Below are positions 3,858 through 5,097 of a DNA stretch of 5,097 bases, piece by piece. How positions within the stretch are numbered: position 1 is the stretch's first letter; the number at the start of each line of letters is the position of its first letter. Both the position numbers and the translations under genes were made by a program. Origin of the DNA: Pseudomonadota bacterium (GTDB lineage Bacteria; Pseudomonadota; Alphaproteobacteria; Azospirillales; Azospirillaceae); NCBI GenBank assembly GCA_023416455.1, contig JAEZHQ010000528.1:1-5097 (forward strand), given 5' to 3'. The notes beneath the pieces are model-generated. The model was not told where the DNA came from, searched no databases, and saw only the letters and a program-made list of their open reading frames with translations.

Positions 3858-5097
3858 TCAGGCCGCGCCGCGCAGCTCCTCGGCGGCGTGCAGGTCGACG
3901 CTGACCAGCTGCGAGACGCCGCGCTCGGCCATGGTGACTCCGAACAGGCGGTCGACGCGGGCCATGGTCAGTCGGTGGTGGGTGATGACCAGGAAGCGGG
4001 TGTGCCCCTCGCGCGCGATGTCGTCCACGAGGTCGCAGAAGCGGCCGACGTTGGCCTCGTCCAGCGGCGCGTCCACCTCGTCCAGCACGCAGATCGGCGC
4101 GGGGTTGGAGCGGAACACCGCGAACAGAAGCGACAGCGCGGTCAGCGCCTGCTCGCCGCCCGAAAGCAGGGAGAGGACCTGGAGCTTCTTGCCCGGCGGG
4201 CTGGCGTAGATCTCCAGGCCGGCCTGGAGAGGGTCCTCGGCGTTGACCAGCTCCAGATGCGCCTTGCCGCCGCCGAACAGCCGGATGAACAGCTCCTGGA
4301 AGTTGCGGTTGACGACGCTGAAGGAGGCGACCAGCCGTTCGCGGGCCTCGCGGTTCAGGCTGGCGATGCCCTGGCGCAGGCGGGCGATGGCGCTGACCAG
4401 ATCCTCGCGCTCGGTGCGCAGACCGTCGATCTGCTGCTCCAGCTCGTTCGCTTCGATCTCGGCGCGGAGGTTCACCGGCCCCATGCTCTCGCGCTCGCGC
4501 GTCAGCTTGTCGAGGCGGGCCTCGATGGCCGCGGCGTCGGGAAGCGACTCGTCGGGGTCGAGGCCGGCGGCGGCGCGGGTGTCGGCGGGGTGGCAGTTCA
4601 GCCGCTCGGCGATGCGTTCGGTCAGCGTCCGGCCGGTCTGGACGGCGGTGGAGACCGCGGCCTCGGCGTGGGCCCGTGCCTCGCGCGCGTCGGCAAGGTC
4701 GGACTCGGCCTGCTTGAGCGCCGCCTCGGTGGCGGCCAGCCGCGCCTCGGCCTCGGCGAGCGCGCTGGCGGCGCGATTGCGCGCACGCTCGGCCTCGGCG
4801 ATCCGTCCGAGCAGATCCTGGCGGTCGGCCTCGATGGCGGCGGGGCGGCTCTGCAACTGGTTCAGCTCGGCCTCCGCGGCGGCGGCGCGCTCGCGCAGCT
4901 CGGCGACGCGGCCGCCGGCCCCGGCCGAGCGGGTGTCCCAGGAGGCGATCTCCTGAGCGATCGCGGCGAGGCGCTGGCGGCGGGCTTGGGCCTCGCGGGT
5001 CAGCCGGTCCAGCGCGTTCTGCCGCTCGGCCAGCACGGCGCGGCGTTCGGCCAGCACGGCGCGCTGCTCGTTGACGGCGTCGCGGCCGGCGCGGGCG
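3858..5097 (-). CDS. smc: Chromosome segregation protein SMC, C-terminal coiled coil and ATPase head (5' end outside window)
   Basis: SMC forms a ring with ScpA and ScpB that condenses and segregates the chromosome using ATP. The frame stays open to the right edge, so about 412 of an expected 1,150 or so residues are present; the N-terminal Walker A head and the hinge are not. Numbering from the GTG at 5057, residues 1-240 are mostly Ala/Glu/Arg/Leu coiled coil, interrupted near 151-172. M192-G-P-V-N-L-R marks the coil returning to the head, as in other SMCs. The head has F256-I-R-L-F-G-G-G-K-A-H-L, the ABC signature L298-S-G-G-E302, Walker B I322-C-V-L-D-E327, the D-loop A330-P-L-D, and the H-loop T359-H-H361. 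All key C-terminal ATPase motifs are intact, so the gene looks functional. The last gene upstream on this strand is not visible. The ending V-S-Q-L-V-S-V-D-L is normal for alphaproteobacteria. Confidence 0.96.
   Translation of the reverse strand, partial: ARAGRDAVNEQRAVLAERRAVLAERQNALDRLTREAQARRQRLAAIAQEIASWDTRSAGAGGRVAELRERAAAAEAELNQLQSRPAAIEADRQDLLGRIAEAERARNRAASALAEAEARLAATEAALKQAESDLADAREARAHAEAAVSTAVQTGRTLTERIAERLNCHPADTRAAAGLDPDESLPDAAAIEARLDKLTRERESMGPVNLRAEIEANELEQQIDGLRTEREDLVSAIARLRQGIASLNREARERLVASFSVVNRNFQELFIRLFGGGKAHLELVNAEDPLQAGLEIYASPPGKKLQVLSLLSGGEQALTALSLLFAVFRSNPAPICVLDEVDAPLDEANVGRFCDLVDDIAREGHTRFLVITHHRLTMARVDRLFGVTMAERGVSQLVSVDLHAAEELRGAA
5026..5063 (-). repeat. smc: 21-bp direct repeat in smc encoding a duplicated heptad
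   Basis: The 17-bp string TCGGCCAGCACGGCGCG occurs exactly at 5026-5042 and again at 5047-5063, a period of 21 bp or seven codons. The protein reads VLAERRA then VLAERQN, one exact coiled-coil heptad followed by a near copy. It looks like a recent in-frame duplication of one heptad in the coiled-coil arm. Confidence 0.75.

Noticed and set aside
3698..3904. Small plus-strand frame covering the smc-oxidoreductase gap
   Set aside because: Arg/Pro-rich translation of G-run and hairpin DNA, no ribosome site, and it overlaps the smc 3' end. The structure is better explained as non-coding.
4243..4956. 237-residue Ser/Ala/Arg-rich plus-strand frame opposite smc
   Set aside because: It is the antisense reading of Ala/Glu/Arg-rich coiled-coil codons; the repetitive Ser/Ala pattern is a by-product.
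1..5097. CRISPR array, tRNA or rRNA, insertion sequence, phage genes, toxin-antitoxin or defence genes
   Set aside because: No regular spaced repeats, tRNA-like arms, transposase motifs or terminal repeats were seen, and all substantial coding space is taken by housekeeping or envelope-type genes of uniform composition.

Overview
The window is very GC-rich, with strongly biased third codon positions and long spurious antisense frames. It carries one gene on the plus strand and four on the minus strand. The family flavour suggests an alphaproteobacterium, possibly Azospirillum or another member of the Rhodospirillales: an OmpW-family porin, an SMC head ending in the ITHHRLTMARVDRLFGV style of tail, and a DUF294 nucleotidyltransferase-like protein. 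That placement is an inference from protein style, not from a marker gene.

Layout. Positions 1-963 (+) hold the C-terminal part of a DUF294/DUF294_C (GlnD-like) protein whose start lies left of the window. Positions 964-1081 are a convergent intergenic gap with two strong hairpins, one followed by a short U-run on the minus strand. Positions 1082-1798 (-) encode a complete OmpW-family outer-membrane protein. Positions 1799-1956 are its AT-richer leader, with an extended -10-like box and an imperfect palindrome. Positions 1957-2436 (-) encode a small BamE-like lipoprotein with a Gly/Tyr/Trp-rich insert. Positions 2478-3638 (-) encode a D-arginine-dehydrogenase-like FAD oxidoreductase. Positions 3639-3857 are a non-coding gap with a dense G-quadruplex motif and several hairpins. 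Positions 3858-5097 (-) are the C-terminal coiled coil and ATPase head of the chromosome-condensing protein SMC, which runs off the right edge.

How the genes relate. The four minus-strand genes read smc, oxidoreductase, lipoprotein, ompW. Only the oxidoreductase and lipoprotein are close enough (41 bp) to be an obvious pair, and the junction between them can fold into alternative stem-loops next to the lipoprotein ribosome site. The smc and ompW genes look like separate transcription units. No functional pathway links all the genes: the window combines chromosome segregation, amino-acid oxidation and envelope proteins.

No phage, transposon, tRNA, rRNA, CRISPR or toxin-antitoxin structure was seen, and there is no convincing new multi-gene system. 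The most useful leads are the changed specificity residues of the oxidoreductase, the smc-oxidoreductase G-quadruplex region, the oxidoreductase-lipoprotein junction, and the lipoprotein itself.
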